Shown: positions 1 through 11,044 of the stretch, piece after piece
Position numbering within the stretch: position 1 is the stretch's first letter
Layout of the letters: the number at the start of each line of letters is the position of its first letter
Source: Cryptomeria japonica
Lineage: Eukaryota > Streptophyta > Pinopsida > Cupressales > Cupressaceae
Length of the DNA stretch: 62,000 nucleotides
Assembly: GCF_030272615.1 (NCBI RefSeq)
Contig: NC_081414.1
Location: 521,362,185-521,424,184, forward strand
Direction: 5' to 3'
The notes under the pieces: generated by a model
What the model saw: the letters and a program-made list of their open reading frames with translations, nothing else
What the model was told of the DNA's origin: nothing
Database searches by the model: none
Translations under genes and position numbers: made by a program

Positions 1-2
1 TA

Positions 3-1166
3 GTTGAGAAAGGTTTTCAGTTACAATTTAAAAATGGAAAATGCAAAATCATGAATAGGACTAGTTTGGAAATTGCAACCGGTAATCATACTAGAGGTAA
101 TATCTTTCATTTCAATAATAGTGAAAAGGCATGCTTAATTGCACATATAGATGAAAGTTGGCTATGGCATAAAAGACTATGTCATGTAAATTTTGATTGC
201 ATGGTAAAAATTAGTACTTCTAAGGTAGTTAGAGATCTACCTAAAATTGTGAAACCTCAGAATACAATTTGCAAGGAATGTCAATTTGGAAAACAAGTTA
301 GAGCTAGTTTCAAAAGTATTCCAGAAAAATCCAATAATGCTCTTGATTTAATTCACACTGATTTATGTGGTCCAGCTAGAACTAAAAGCTTACAAGGTGA
401 TAGATATTTCATGCTAATTATTGATGATTATTCTAGAATGTGTTGGGTTACTTTTCTCAAAGAAAAATCAGAAGCACTTGGGAAGTTCAAGCTGTTCAAA
501 GCAATGGTTGAAAATGAAACCGGTAAGAAAATTAAATGTTTAAGATCAGATCAAGGAGGAGAATTCACATCTAGAGATTTTAATACATTCTGTGAAGTAA
601 ATGGAATCAAAAGACAATTACCAGCACCTCTGATGCCACAACAGAATGGAGTTGTTGAAAGGAAAAACAAAACTATTTTGGATGCAGTAAGAAGTATGTT
701 ATCAGAAGCAAATCTACCACATGTGTACTGGAGAGAGGTAGTAAGCACTGCTATCTATACATTCAACAAAGTTCACATCAAAGGTGAAACCGGTAAGACC
801 CCTCATGAACTATGGTTTGGTAATACTCCTACTCTTAAGTATTTCAGAATTTTTGGAAGTAAATGTTATATTAGAAGAGATGAGTATATTGGCAAGTTTG
901 ATCCTAGAAGTGATAAAGGAATATTTCTTGGTTATTCATCTAAGAGTAAAGCTTATAGATGTTTTAATAAAAGATTACAGAAAATTGTTGAGAGTACAAA
1001 TGTAAAGATTGATGAACAATTCAGAGGAACTTCAAGGTATATAGACTTTGAACCAGTAATAGAAATTATGACAAATGAACCTACAATAAATCCACCGGTA
1101 CAAAATGATGATCCAGTTACTCCGGTATCATCAGAAGATTCCATAGTAATTGAAGAACAACAATAG
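3..1166 (+). pseudogene. Copia A GAG-pre-integrase and integrase
   Basis: Part of the pol polyprotein that inserts element cDNA into the host genome. The frame is open from base 3; the TAG at bases 1-2 and upstream matches a Q codon position that is also a stop in M. The zinc-binding pre-integrase motif WLWHKRLCHVNFD begins near base 160, with the paired CKEC near 270. The integrase core follows with Asp in HTDLCGP, Asp in SDQGGEF and Glu in NGVVERKNK, so the D-D-E triad looks intact. The conserved FLGYSSKSKAYRCF block is at about 925-965. The frame ends at TAG 1164 but the same frame continues into RT, so this is a premature stop in a once continuous polyprotein. Confidence 0.9.
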
Positions 1167-1781
1167 ACTAAGACACCACGGTATGTAAGACTGAATCATT
1201 CTGAAGATCAGATAATTGGAAGCAAATTTAAAGGAGTCATGACAAGGGGAAGATTGGCAAATGAAGAGGTATGTCTTATCTCTCAAATTGAACCATTATC
1301 TATCAATGAGGGATGTGAAGATAAATTTTGGATTAAAGCTATGGAAGAAGAATTAGGACAAATTGAGAAAAATAATACTTGGACATTAGTTCCCCAGCCT
1401 AAAGATAAAAATGCAATTGGAACCAAATGGGTATTTAGAAACAAACTCAATGAAGATGGTAAGGTTGTTAGAAATAAAGCAAGACTAGTGTGTAAGGGAT
1501 ATTCTCAGAAAGAAGGAGTTGATTACAATGAAACCTTTGCACCGATAGCCAGAATTGAGGCAGTTAAATTATTCTTGGCCTTTGCAGCTCACAAGGATTA
1601 CAAAGTTTATCAAATGGATATCAAATGTGCATTTTTGAATGGAGATCTTGAAGAGGAATTCTATATTGAACAACCTAATGGATTTTCCTTGACAGATGAC
1701 AATGATATGGTTTATAGATTAAGAAAATCTCTGTATGGATTAAAACAAGCTCCAAGAGCTTGGTATGCAAGTATCTTTTAA
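1167..1781 (+). pseudogene. Copia A reverse transcriptase, N-terminal half
   Basis: Continues in the frame of the integrase segment. RVT_2-type motifs are visible: [51 protein letters not shown] and [12 protein letters not shown]. These are the fingers and palm of a Copia RT, which copies element RNA into cDNA. The frame ends at TAA 1779-1781 just after APRAWYAS. Compared with D, about six residues (the RLDKYL region) are missing there, so a small deletion with frame change splits RT in two. Confidence 0.9.
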
Positions 1782-2815
1782 AGATTGGTTTTACTAAAGG
1801 AAATGTAGATAGCAATTTATATTACAAAGTAACTAATGATGATATCTTGATTATTGAAGTATTTGTTGATGATATAATCTTTGGAGGAGAAGATGAATTA
1901 TGCAAAGAATTTTCTCTTGAAATGTAGCATGAATTTGAAATGTCTATGATAGGAGAAATAAAATTCTTTTTAGGATTGTAGATTTTACAGACTGATAAAG
2001 GCATATTTTTGAGTCAATCTAAGTACTTGAAAGAACTACTTAAGAAATTTGGGATGGAAAACTCTAAACTGGTAAGCACACCTATGACTACAAATGACAA
2101 ATTATCTCAAAGGGATGAATCTACACCTGTCAATCCAACTAGATACAAATCTATGATAGGAGGTTTACTATATTTGACACAAACCAGACCTAATATTATG
2201 AATGCAGTATGTATAGTTTCTAGATTTCAGAGTAATCCTAAGGAAAATCATGAATCGGTAGTAAAAAGGATTTTCCAGTACTTACAAGGCACAACAAATC
2301 TTGGATTATGGTATCCTAAAGATAAAATTTTTGATTTATATGCATACACAAATGCAAATTGGGCAGGAGATGTGGATGATAGAAAAAGAACCACTGGAGG
2401 AGCTTTCTTTCTTGGAAAGAGATTAGTTTCTTGGTTAAGTAAGAAACAGAGTTGTACATCTTTATCAATAGTAGAATTAGAATATGTTGCCACAACAACA
2501 AATTGTACATAGGTACTCTGGCTTAAGCAAATGTTGAAAGACATAAAGGTAAAATGCAAGGAACCTATTACTATATATTGTGATAACACTGTAGCAATTG
2601 ATATATCTAAGAATCCAGTATTACATTCTAAAACAAAACATGTTTCTATCAAACTGAATTTTCTAAGGGAAAAAGTTGAAGAAAAGGAGATAAAACTGGT
2701 TTATGTGAATACTAAAGAACAACTTGCAGATATTTTCACAAAACCTTTGCCTAAGGAAACTTTTGAGTATCTCAGAGATTAGCTTGGAGTCTTACCTCCA
2801 CCGGTAGAGACTTAA
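1775..2815 (+). pseudogene. Copia A RT C-terminal half and RNase H
   Basis: Frame-shifted continuation of RT. The catalytic box reads FVDDIIFGG (usual YVDD), with FEMSMIGE and QSKYLKELLKKFGM downstream. RNase H follows, which would degrade the RNA strand of the hybrid. Its usual YTDADWAG reads YTNANWAG, so two catalytic-region aspartates are Asn. In-frame stops lie near 1927, 1980, 2510 and 2780. TKPLPKETFEYLR marks the usual C-terminus and the terminal TAA is at 2813-2815. Clearly inactive. Confidence 0.88.
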
Positions 2816-3185
2816 ATAGTTGATGATTGTCATCAACCGACAGAATTAAATGGACAAATCTTTTATTCCGGTATTTGATGAGGAAGCTACTTCTCAGGGG
2901 GAGTAGTTGGTATATTGAATTGGTTGGTATTTTGTATGAACTTGACTTTTTGTGACTTTGGCATTTGATGTCAAAGGGGGAGAGATATATGGAGAAACAT
3001 TAGGGAGAGATGTATGGAAAAATGCATTATCTTTTTTAGGAGAGATTGGTATGAGAGATTGGTATAAACAAATATTACTCCCAGGGGGAGAAATGGAGAT
3101 TGTTGGTTTTTTTACTTGGCATTTCTATTTTGGCACTTTGATGGTTTTTCCATCTTGTGTTGCCATCAATGCCAAAGGGGGAGAT
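2816..3185 (+). promoter_or_regulatory. 3' non-coding region of A with four polypurine tracts
   Basis: No coding. Four similar G-rich boxes, CAGGGGGAG near 2895, AAAGGGGGAG near 2973, CAGGGGGAG near 3082 and AAAGGGGGAG near 3174-3184, precede the LTR. The last abuts the LTR and is the probable plus-strand primer. The extra boxes recur in every related Copia in this window. Confidence 0.75.
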
Positions 3186-4282
3186 TGTTGGTATTTTGGT
3201 ATGGTTTTGTCATTGATGTCAACACCTACTAAATAAACCTACTTTGGTGATCCAGCAACATTCACCGGCAAATAGTAAACTGTGCAATAGTTACCAGTAT
3301 ATGGTTCACCGACAGGATATAATGTTCACCGACAGGATATAATGTTCATCGGCAGGATATAATGTTCATCGGTACCTGCAATGACATGGAAAACACTTGG
3401 TAATGTCGAAGAAATCATGTGGACACTTTATTTTGAAGTAATAATCATTGGTATACTCTTATTTGCATATTTGCTTTTACCGGCAAATAGGTCCAGGTTA
3501 TCTAGGGTTACATCGGCAGGTTTATCTTTTCCAGATCAGCATGGCACGCTATGGAGATGATTTATTATTGTTGTAAATACATTAAGCCAACATGTTCAAT
3601 CAGTTATTGCATTGGATATTGTATTATTTGTAAAATGTTTTTATTGTAATATCTTGTAGAGCTGACCTTCTAAAATTGGTCTTAGGGCATGGTATAAATG
3701 TAAGATCTTATTTGTAAGATCAAGTGTGGAATGCAGAAAAAAGAATTGTGTCAAGGTATATGTGAGATCAAGCAGAGGTATACATGAAGATATCATTCGA
3801 AGGAGAAGTTAGGTTTTTGTAGAAGCATATCAGCATTACATCGGTACTGAATCCAGCATATGAAGATGCTATTTTGTGCAATACATTCTTATTGGATTTA
3901 ACCATCCAAATGTAGTTAGTGTGACTCCCATTTGTGATTGAGCAGTGAGCTCTAGGTTGTTGGCCTTTCTGCATATGTAGACCCCTCTTGTACACTTACT
4001 ATCTGCAATAGTATCATCTGATTGTGGGTAAGGTTTCCCAGCGTGGTTTTTCCCCTTACAGGGTTTCCATGTACAAATATTGGTGTCATGTGTTGTGGAT
4101 GACTTTGTGCTTATGTTTCATGCATTAATTCTTACCAGTATAGTAATTTTTTGTTAACACTATTTACCGACATACTTAACTATCTTACCGGTATTAAGCA
4201 TTAAATTGGTTAATAAGTTTTTGGTTTGAATTTAGTAGACAACTGCTTCACCCCCCCCTCTCAGTTGTCTCCGGGAGCTACA
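3186..4282 (+). repeat. 3' LTR of Copia A
   Basis: Begins TGTTGGTATTTTGG right after the polypurine tract and ends CTACA. It holds the GGTTTTTCCCC...GGGTTTCCATGT core near 4035-4072 and the C-run CCCCCCCCTCTCAG near 4251-4264, both shared with the other LTRs here. Length is about 1.1 kb. The right neighbour is the interior of LTR B. Confidence 0.88.
3304..3375 (+). repeat. 20-bp tandem repeat inside LTR A
   Basis: Three and a half copies of a 20-bp unit of the form GTTCACCGACAGGATATAAT, with CACC to CATC changes in the later copies. It looks like replication slippage within the LTR U3 region. Confidence 0.85.
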
Positions 4283-4841
4283 GTATTGAGCAAATAAGAA
4301 TCTACTTTAGCATTTTAGATGTGAAGTTGTAGATAGATTTTTATTACTGTTATTTTGTAAAGTAACAGAAAATCTCTTAACTGAGTGGACTTAACAATCT
4401 TATTTGCAAAACCCTCTAGCAAGGTGACATTCTGATTGAGTGTTTGAAATCCTTTAACAAGGTCACTTCTAATAAGGTGAAGATCCTAACAGATCTGAGG
4501 GAAATCCCTTAACCAGGTCACATCTAGCAATGTGTTTGTAATCTTTAACAGGATTTGCTTTTAACCGAGCATACTCTAGAAGAGTATATTTCTTAGTGGG
4601 TCTGAAATCCCACAGTGGATTTTCCCTATTTGGGTTTCCATGTTAAATCTAGTGTTATGAGTGTTATGATGATTATATACTTTTGAGTTTGCATGTTTAG
4701 CAGTTTTGGTTATATTACTGAAGTATATGTTACTGAGGTTGAATCTGATTTTTTTGTGGAAGATTAAGTTTGTATGATTCGCCCCCCCTCTCATCTTCTT
4801 ACTTTGGCATCTGTACTTAACATTAAGTATCAGAACTATCA
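4283..4841 (+). repeat. LTR fragment B (3' part), target of A
   Basis: Matches the right half of the LTRs of Q and P, from GAGCAAATAAGAATCTACTTTAG to the end CAGAACTATCA. The CCCCCCCTCTCATC box is near 4783-4797. The closing CTTAACATTAAGTATCAGAAC resembles P rather than Q, so B is of the P subfamily. The left part lies outside the window beyond A. Confidence 0.85.
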
Positions 4842-5835
4842 ATAATGATACACCAAGTTGATATACACCGAGTGAAACATTTTACCAGATTCATTGAACC
4901 TAGACACTTGTGTGGAAATGTGTTACAAGATCGAGGAGAAAAAGAACCGTTATCACATTAGAAATTGCACTTAAGGATTGTGTATGATTTTGAGGTCATC
5001 TAACCATTGAAATATTTTGTATGGTTATTCATTCAATAAATCATGTTTGTAAGATCGAAGTAATGAACTAGATCATTGACATAAGAGATCTATTTATACA
5101 GCATAGATTGAGATCAGATAGAGATATATAGAGGTGTATGAAGCAAGACATGTGTGATACATAAGAAAGCACTGAGTGTTATGACTGTTAGAGACATAGA
5201 GGTCACGAAGAAGGATTTCAGAGAATAGTCAAAGAATAGAGTAAATAGAAGGGTTTACCGAGTTATTCTAGGGGTTATCGAGGTATGCTATAAGCAAGGT
5301 AATCTTATTTTGAGCACATAGAATCTGCTATAACATTTCAGATCTAAAGTTGTAGATATTTGTAAAGATTTTATTGTAATATTTTGAAGTTGTAAGAGAA
5401 ACCTTTAACAGGGTAAAAGACTCTAACAAAGTCTATAAATTGTAAAGCCTTTGACTAGGTGCAACATTTAGAATAAGTGTTGTAAAATCCTTTAGCAAGG
5501 CAGATCTAACGATCTTGATACTCCTAGATGGGTAAGCTATCAGAAATAGCTGAACATGTAGCTCTAATCTAGCACTCTTTATTATTGCAGTAGTGAAGTT
5601 GTGGGTTCCATCCCCACTGTAGTTTTTCTCTCTAACCAAGAGTTTCTGTGTAACCAAAATATATGTATTATGGAGTGAATCATGTATGATTGTTATTTAT
5701 TTGTTTTAGCTTTATGTTATGTTACAGCAGTTTTTGGTTTATGCATAATAGTAAAGATATTGTTGGTAAAAGGACTCAAAGTATTGATTCACCCCTCCCC
5801 TCTCAGTACATTAGCTTTCCATATCGGGCCTAACA
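4842..5835 (+). repeat. LTR fragment C (3' part)
   Basis: No ORF of note. The right part shows the standard LTR core (GTAGTTTTTCTCTC...GAGTTTCTGTG near 5620-5652), the C-run CACCCCTCCCCTCTCAG near 5790-5806 and a terminal GGGCCTAACA. It directly precedes a truncated Gypsy LTR, so C probably inserted into G's 3' LTR. Its left end is hidden beyond B. Confidence 0.7.
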
Positions 5836-6331
5836 TTTTATACATAAAATAAGTCTAAAATAGACTAAAACCACCAACTCCCATAAATAACCATTTACAA
5901 CAAATTATTTCCCATGTATATCCCCTTTCTACTTATGAATTTGGCACCATTAGTAATGAGGGGGTTTATTTAACCAATATCCCCTTTAAAAGGATTGGCA
6001 GGCTTCGCATTGTTTAAATTTAATATGGGCCGCTAATGATTCAAGTGCTATATATAGCACAATGGTTTCCATCCATTTTGGGAGACCGGTAGTCAAGGGT
6101 CCCTGTCGGCCTCCATTCTCTCTTTGCATAGTTGGTTATACAATAAAACCAACTTCTCCCTAAAAAATAGTAAATGTGAATGAATGGTCTAGCGGTGAAA
6201 GGAGTGGGTTTGTTGAGGGAGGTTATGAGTTCGAATCTCATAACATATATTTTGCTAAACCATTTTCCTTTTGAGGTGCCACGTGTTTATTTCTAGAGTA
6301 TTGGAGATAATTTATTTTATCCTCTGGATCA
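5836..6331 (-). repeat. 3' LTR of Gypsy G, truncated
   Basis: Matches 11436 onward in the 5' LTR. Starts on the minus strand with TGATCCAGAGGATAAAAT, directly after a polypurine tract. The distal 390 bp are missing at the junction with LTR C. Confidence 0.85.
6185..6253 (+). other. tRNA-like Pol III A/B-box unit in the G LTR (copy 1)
   Basis: On the strand opposite to G there is an A-box-like TGGTCTAGCGGT (6185-6196), a B-box-like GAGTTCGAATCTC (6227-6239) and TTTT at 6250-6253. The B box sits in a perfect T-arm hairpin, ATGAG-TTCGAAT-CTCAT. I see no acceptor stem, so it is not a functional tRNA. A tRNA-derived SINE head or an internal Pol III promoter captured by the LTR are the likely readings. 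Confidence 0.55.
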
Positions 6332-6345
6332 AGCCTCCCCATTGA
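6332..6345 (-). promoter_or_regulatory. Polypurine tract of G
   Basis: On the minus strand CAATGGGGAGGCT immediately precedes the TGATCC start of the 3' LTR. Position and composition fit the plus-strand primer. Confidence 0.7.
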
Positions 6346-6379
6346 AGAGCTTTTGGACCTTCAAAAGTTTGACTACTCA

Positions 6380-6789
6380 GAAAGTAGGTGAGGGTAAAGT
6401 TCCCTCACTTTACCAATCTCCATCCATCTTGCTTTACCAAGGTGCATCCCTTTACATCCCACTTTAAGGTATTCAACACCACCTCATTTTGAAGATCTGA
6501 TGTTTCTATCCAGGATGACATCCTCTTGCAACACATTTAGATACTCAGGTGCTAGGTCATTGATAGAAGGAATCTAAACATTAGCCTCTTCATCCAATAT
6601 CATTGGAGGCTCATACAACTTCAGATTTTCTACATTTACAACTGAGTAAATTTGCATATATGGAGGAAGAGTAAGGCGAAAGGCATTGGTACCAATCTTT
6701 TCCAAGATCTCAAAGGGACCATATCTGATAGACTTAAGCTTCTTACCTTCACCTTGCATCCTTTCCTTGCTTATATGTAACCAAACATG
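6380..6789 (-). pseudogene. Gypsy G integrase C-terminal region
   Basis: The segment KSIRYGPFEILEKIGTNAFRL to YSVVNVENLKLYEPP is the usual Gypsy integrase C-terminal SH3-like region. After a TAG near 6575 the frame continues with DVILDRNIRSS, EYLKVGCKGM and ARWMEIGKVRELYPH. This resembles the short chromodomain-like tail of some plant Gypsy elements, although I cannot confirm a chromodomain. It lies in a different frame from the integrase core, so a frameshift separates them. Confidence 0.75.
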
Positions 6790-7984
6790 GTCACCAACCT
6801 AAAAAATGATGATCTATGCGATGCTTATCATGTCGAGCCTTGTATTTGGCTTGGGTCTTCTCCGACTGAGCTTCTACTGCCTGATGAACTTCTTGGACTT
6901 TTTGAATGAACTTCAAAGCCTTCTTTGCATCATGACATACATCTTCAACACCATCTTTTCCAAAGGCAAAGGCCATTGGTGTTCTTGGCAAGTAACTGAA
7001 GAGAGTCTCAAAAGGAGACCTCTTTGTAGAAGAATGTACTGCATGGTTGTAAGCATGTTGCAGATAATAAAGATTCTCATCCCACAACTTAGGATGCTTG
7101 CTATAGTAACCTCTAAGTAGATGAACAACTGTCCTATTGACTACCTCTATCTATCTATCATTCTGCGGATTGAAGGTTGTACTCTTCTTTAGCTTAGTGT
7201 CCATGAGTCCCCACAAAGATGTCCAAAATTCCCCTAAGAATCGAGAATCTTGATCCAATACAATAGAAGTAGGTAACCCAATATGAACCCATACAAATTG
7301 GAAGTACATATGAGTTGTTAGTTCAGTAGTGACCTATTTCTTACAAGGCATTAGAATACACATTTTCTTGAACCGATCAACAACAACATACAAATAATCA
7401 TATCCCTTCCTAGACATGGGTAAACCTCCCCCAAAGTCAATAGACACACTTTCCCATGGATGGGATGGTACAGGTAATGGTGTGTACAAACCCAATTTCC
7501 TGTTACTTGGTTTACTAGTTGCACACATTGCACATCCCTTTATATACTTTGTAACAATTTTCTACATACGAGGCTAGTAACAATACTTCTGCAATTGAAC
7601 CAATGTTTTACTTACCCTGAAATGTCCTGCAATCAAAGAGGTATGTGCTTCTTGAATCACATGTGCCTGTTCATCTTTAGGAACACATAATTTACCCAAG
7701 TGGTACAACAAGTTATCCTGCACATAGTAATCTTTTTCTTCTACATGTTTACCCTGGATTAGAGATGTATATATGTCCTTAAAGTTCTCATCATTATCAT
7801 ATTATTCATGAAAACTTTCACAAACCATGGAGCTATTTTTAAGGATTATCAAAGCATTCTTAACTGGAGGCCTAGAGAGTATATTTGCTACTTTTTCATG
7901 GGCACCTTTCTTATACTTAATCACCAAATGAAACTATTGAATAAAAACCATCCACCTAAAATGCCTACTTTGTTGCAGTTTAGA
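6790..7984 (-). pseudogene. Gypsy G integrase core
   Basis: Inserts element cDNA into the genome. The HHCC zinc finger is visible (HTSLIAGH, then CAMC near 7508-7519). The catalytic core follows: SIDFGGGLPMSRKGYDYLYV carries the first Asp, LDQDSRFLGEFW the second and IEVVNRTVVHLLRGYY the Glu. YNHAVHSSTKRSPFE is the conserved C-terminal block of the core. Stops occur near 7333, 7146 and in the finger region, so the protein is not made as one chain. Confidence 0.87.
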
Positions 7985-9075
7985 CTATGAGTGCAAATAC
8001 TGAAGTGGCTGATGATCAGTGTGGATTATAGTTTCTTTGCCCATTAAGTAGTGTTTCCATTTCTTAACACTCTGAACTAAAGCATAAAGTTCCTTATCAT
8101 AAGTGGGATAGTTACTTACTTCTCCTAAAAAAGTTTCAGAGTGGTAGCAAATTGGTTTACCTCCTTGCATGAGTACAACTCCCATGGCAAACTCGCTAGC
8201 ATCTATCTCGATCTCAAATGGTTGATGTAAATCTGGTAAAGCCAAAACTGGTGCAGTGCTTAGCTTTTCTTTCAAAGTGTCAAAAGTCTTATGTTGTGGA
8301 CCTCCCCACTGAAAATTTGCCTTCATACTGGTCAATGCATGCAATGGTGATGTGATAAAAGAGAATTTTGCAATGAACTTCCTCCAGTATTGAACTGCAC
8401 CTAAAAAAATCCTGACTTCTATGATTGTACTTGGCTTAGGCCATTTTACAATATAATCGACCTTCGCAGGGTCTACTTTCAGTTGACCATTCCCTACAAC
8501 ATAGCCTAGGTACACTAAGGATGTCTTAGCAAACACGCATTTAGACATCTTTACAAAAAGTTTTTCTTTCCTTAATACATCAAGGATTTTTTTAACATGA
8601 GTTATATGATCTTCCCAAGACTTGCTAAATACAAGAATATCATCTAGGTAGACTATGACAAAATCATCAATAAAAGGATGAAAGACATCATTCATGACTC
8701 TCATAAATGTAGCTGGCACATTACAAAGCCCGAAGGGCATAACCAACCACTCATAAAGTCCTTGTTTAGTCTTAAAAGTAGTTTTCTAAATATCATTTTT
8801 TGCAATTTGTATCTGATGATATCCACTACGCAAGTCTAACTTAGTGAAATAAATTGCATGTTTCAACTGATCAAGTAAATCATCAATTCTAGGAAGAGGG
8901 TACCTATTCTTTACCGTTATCTTGTTCAAAGCTCTATAGTTGATGCACATTCTCCAAGTCCCATCTTTCTTTGGAACCAACACAATAGGAGAATTGCAAG
9001 GAGATGTACTAGGATGAATCTCTCAACTAGCTCTTGAACCTGCTTTCTGATCTCTTCATTTTGCAAGACTGATAA
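7985..9075 (-). pseudogene. Gypsy G reverse transcriptase and RNase H
   Basis: RT motifs in order: [59 protein letters not shown] and the catalytic VIVYLDDILVFS. RNase H follows with EIEIDASEFAMGVVL and HTDHQPLQYL. Both show the order expected of Ty3/Gypsy, with RT ahead of integrase. A frame break lies just upstream of LVPKK, and a TAG separates KNDI from KTTFKTKQGLYEW near 8786. Confidence 0.9.
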
Positions 9076-9425
9076 TCGGTACATGCCAATGTTTGGAAGT
9101 GGCACATCCTGCTACAACTGGATCTCATGTTGTATCTCTCTCTTAGGATGCAATCCTTTTGGTTCCTAAAACAAGTCATCGTAAGCGAAAACAACTTTGA
9201 CCATTGCAGCCTTATGTTTAGGATCACATCCTTTAAATGCCTTAGATGTTTCTTCCTCTTTGGCTTTACAAGCATTAGTACAATGTTCTTACTAGAGTTG
9301 ACTAACCTTTTCATTTGACCAACATTAACTAGTGCAAGATTACTCTTTACCTTATGTGCCCATACAATGTATTCAACCTTATCTTTAAAAAGATGGTATT
9401 AGTTCTCCCCTCTATAGAAGATAGC

Positions 9426-9725
9426 CTATTGATCATACAAATAGGGACTCCTGAGTACAAGACCACAAATATCTAAAGGGACTACATTAGCTCCTACCTC
9501 ATCTACAAAGTTTGCAGTGATAGAAAATCTTATCTTACATTGTTTAGTTACTTGCAATTGTGCATCATTGCAAACCCATCCTAGAGGGTATGGTTTTAGA
9601 TGAGGTATTGTAGTCAAGTTAAGCTTTTTAACAATTTCTTCAGATATCAAGTTAACCTAAGAACCCGTATCAAATAATGTATCAACTTTAGTATGTTTGA
9701 TAACAACCCGAATATGAAATAATTC
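9426..9725 (-). pseudogene. Gypsy G retropepsin
   Basis: Aspartic protease that would cut the polyprotein. The catalytic DTGS triad is present near 9660, in LFDTGS, but the next codon is TAG where Q is usual, followed by VNLISEEIVKKLNL. The C-terminal fold segment continues to 9426. It lies in a different frame from RT, so a frameshift lies between 9426 and 9075. Confidence 0.8.
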
Positions 9726-10908
9726 ATTCCTTTGCTTATCATTCTTAGGAGTAGAATATTTACTTGTACTTGCACTTATATTAGAGGAACTTGTAGCTGA
9801 TGAGAGAGATCTACCTTTTTCTTTACCTTGGATTCTGATAGCAACAATCTTTGTCTCATCTCTAGAGTCAGATCCAAGATCCTGTTGAACTATAGCAGCA
9901 ATCTTTTGTTTGTCTCTGTTTCCACCATATCTCTTTGGCCTCTTTTTAGGGTGCAGCTTCTAGCACCTAGAATCATCATGCCCTTCTTTCTTTCAATGTG
10001 AGTATGTGGCTTTCACCCCTCTTTCTTCACTGTATCTATCTTTTTCCCCTTCCCTTTGTTTTGGGATTTGTTCTTAGACTTAGATGGCTTCTTATCAGAC
10101 TTATCAATAAAAGAACCCTTACCTCTTGACTCTAGGTGTGTGGCTTGAACACAGACTTCATCTAAGTTACTAGGATTCAAGACCAAAATTGAATGTCTCT
10201 AATAAGAGTGAAGACCACCTATGTACTTAAGCAACATGTCATGGGTATACAATGGAACATTTAATGCAATAACCTTCTTTCTGAATTCATGGGTGTAATC
10301 CTAGATAGACTGACCTTTCCCTTGCCTAAAAAGTTGCCGGTTCATCATTAATTGTTGCATATGGCCTAGGGGATAGAATTGCTTCTTGAGAGCATTAACA
10401 AAATCTGACCAAGTTAAATTAATTTTAGCATGTTGTGAAGACCCATCTTGAATTCTACTCTCCCACCAGGTTAGAGCTGTAGCTCCTAACCAAAGAGTAG
10501 CTAACTGGATCCTATCGGCATCATCTAAGAGGTTTTGGACACTACAATAGACTTCAACCTATTGAATCCAATCATCTAATTTATCAGCATTTAATTCCCA
10601 CAATACTTTAGTAGATCAAATTTTACATCCAATTTAATCTTAGGCTTATGTGAACTCTTGAAAAGAGAAGAAGACTCAGAATGAGTAGAAGAGGGAGAAG
10701 ATGGGGAAGAAAGAGAAGAAGGAGATGGGGTTATTTTTTGAGGCTCATGGTCACCTCCTAGTCTTTTTCCTTTGTTCTCACAAGATGCATGTCTTCACAT
10801 CTTGTCCTCTCTCTCTTGTACTAAAACTTGTACAATGGTTTCCAAATTCTGAAGAGTCTTCTGAATACTCTTGTCTTTGAAACCTTCTCCACCACCTTTT
10901 TCTTCCAT
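9726..10908 (-). pseudogene. Gypsy G gag
   Basis: Capsid-nucleocapsid region. The first ATG at 10908 opens MEEKGGGEGFKDKSIQ, followed by a Ser-rich stretch. A Retrotrans_gag domain follows: QLATLWLGATALTWWESRI, WSDFVNALKKQFYP and MMNRQLFRQGKGQS. A zinc knuckle near 9960-10010 keeps the KKEGHDDSRC spacing, but two Cys positions have become Tyr and a stop. At least one frameshift is present near 10610. Confidence 0.8.
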
Positions 10909-11028
10909 CTGTGATGGTGGATTAGTTCTTCATTTTCTGATCTCAGGACTATATTCTTCAAGCTTTCCTTCACCTCATTGAATCCTGTATCTTGTTAGTA
11001 TTCAATTATGCAATACTAGTCAAACAAA

Positions 11029-11041
11029 GCTCTGATACCAA
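11029..11041 (-). promoter_or_regulatory. Primer binding site of G
   Basis: Minus strand TTGGTATCAGAGC, complementary to the 3' end of plant tRNA-iMet, three bases from the LTR terminus. Confidence 0.85.
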
Positions 11042-11044
11042 ACT

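Larger units (their letters stand above)
1..4282 (+). mobile_element. Copia element A, right portion (5' end outside window)
   Basis: Plus-strand Ty1/Copia LTR retrotransposon cut by the window edge. Order seen: GAG-pre-integrase, integrase, RT, RNase H, purine-tract region, 3' LTR. This is the Copia domain order (integrase before RT). The protein is close to those of D and M, so the three are one family. The 3' LTR ends in CTACA at 4282 and is followed directly by the middle of another LTR (B), so A inserted into B. The 5' LTR, gag and protease lie left of the window. Confidence 0.93.

Noticed and set aside
2248-2652. 134-codon minus-strand ORF
   Set aside because: Antisense of Copia A RNase H; similar shadows occur opposite RNase H in D, Q and P.
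3304-3375. CRISPR-like or satellite array
   Set aside because: Only three and a half contiguous 20-bp units inside an LTR, with no spacers.
6185-6253. Functional tRNA gene
   Set aside because: A and B boxes and a T arm are present, but there is no acceptor stem pairing and no convincing anticodon arm.
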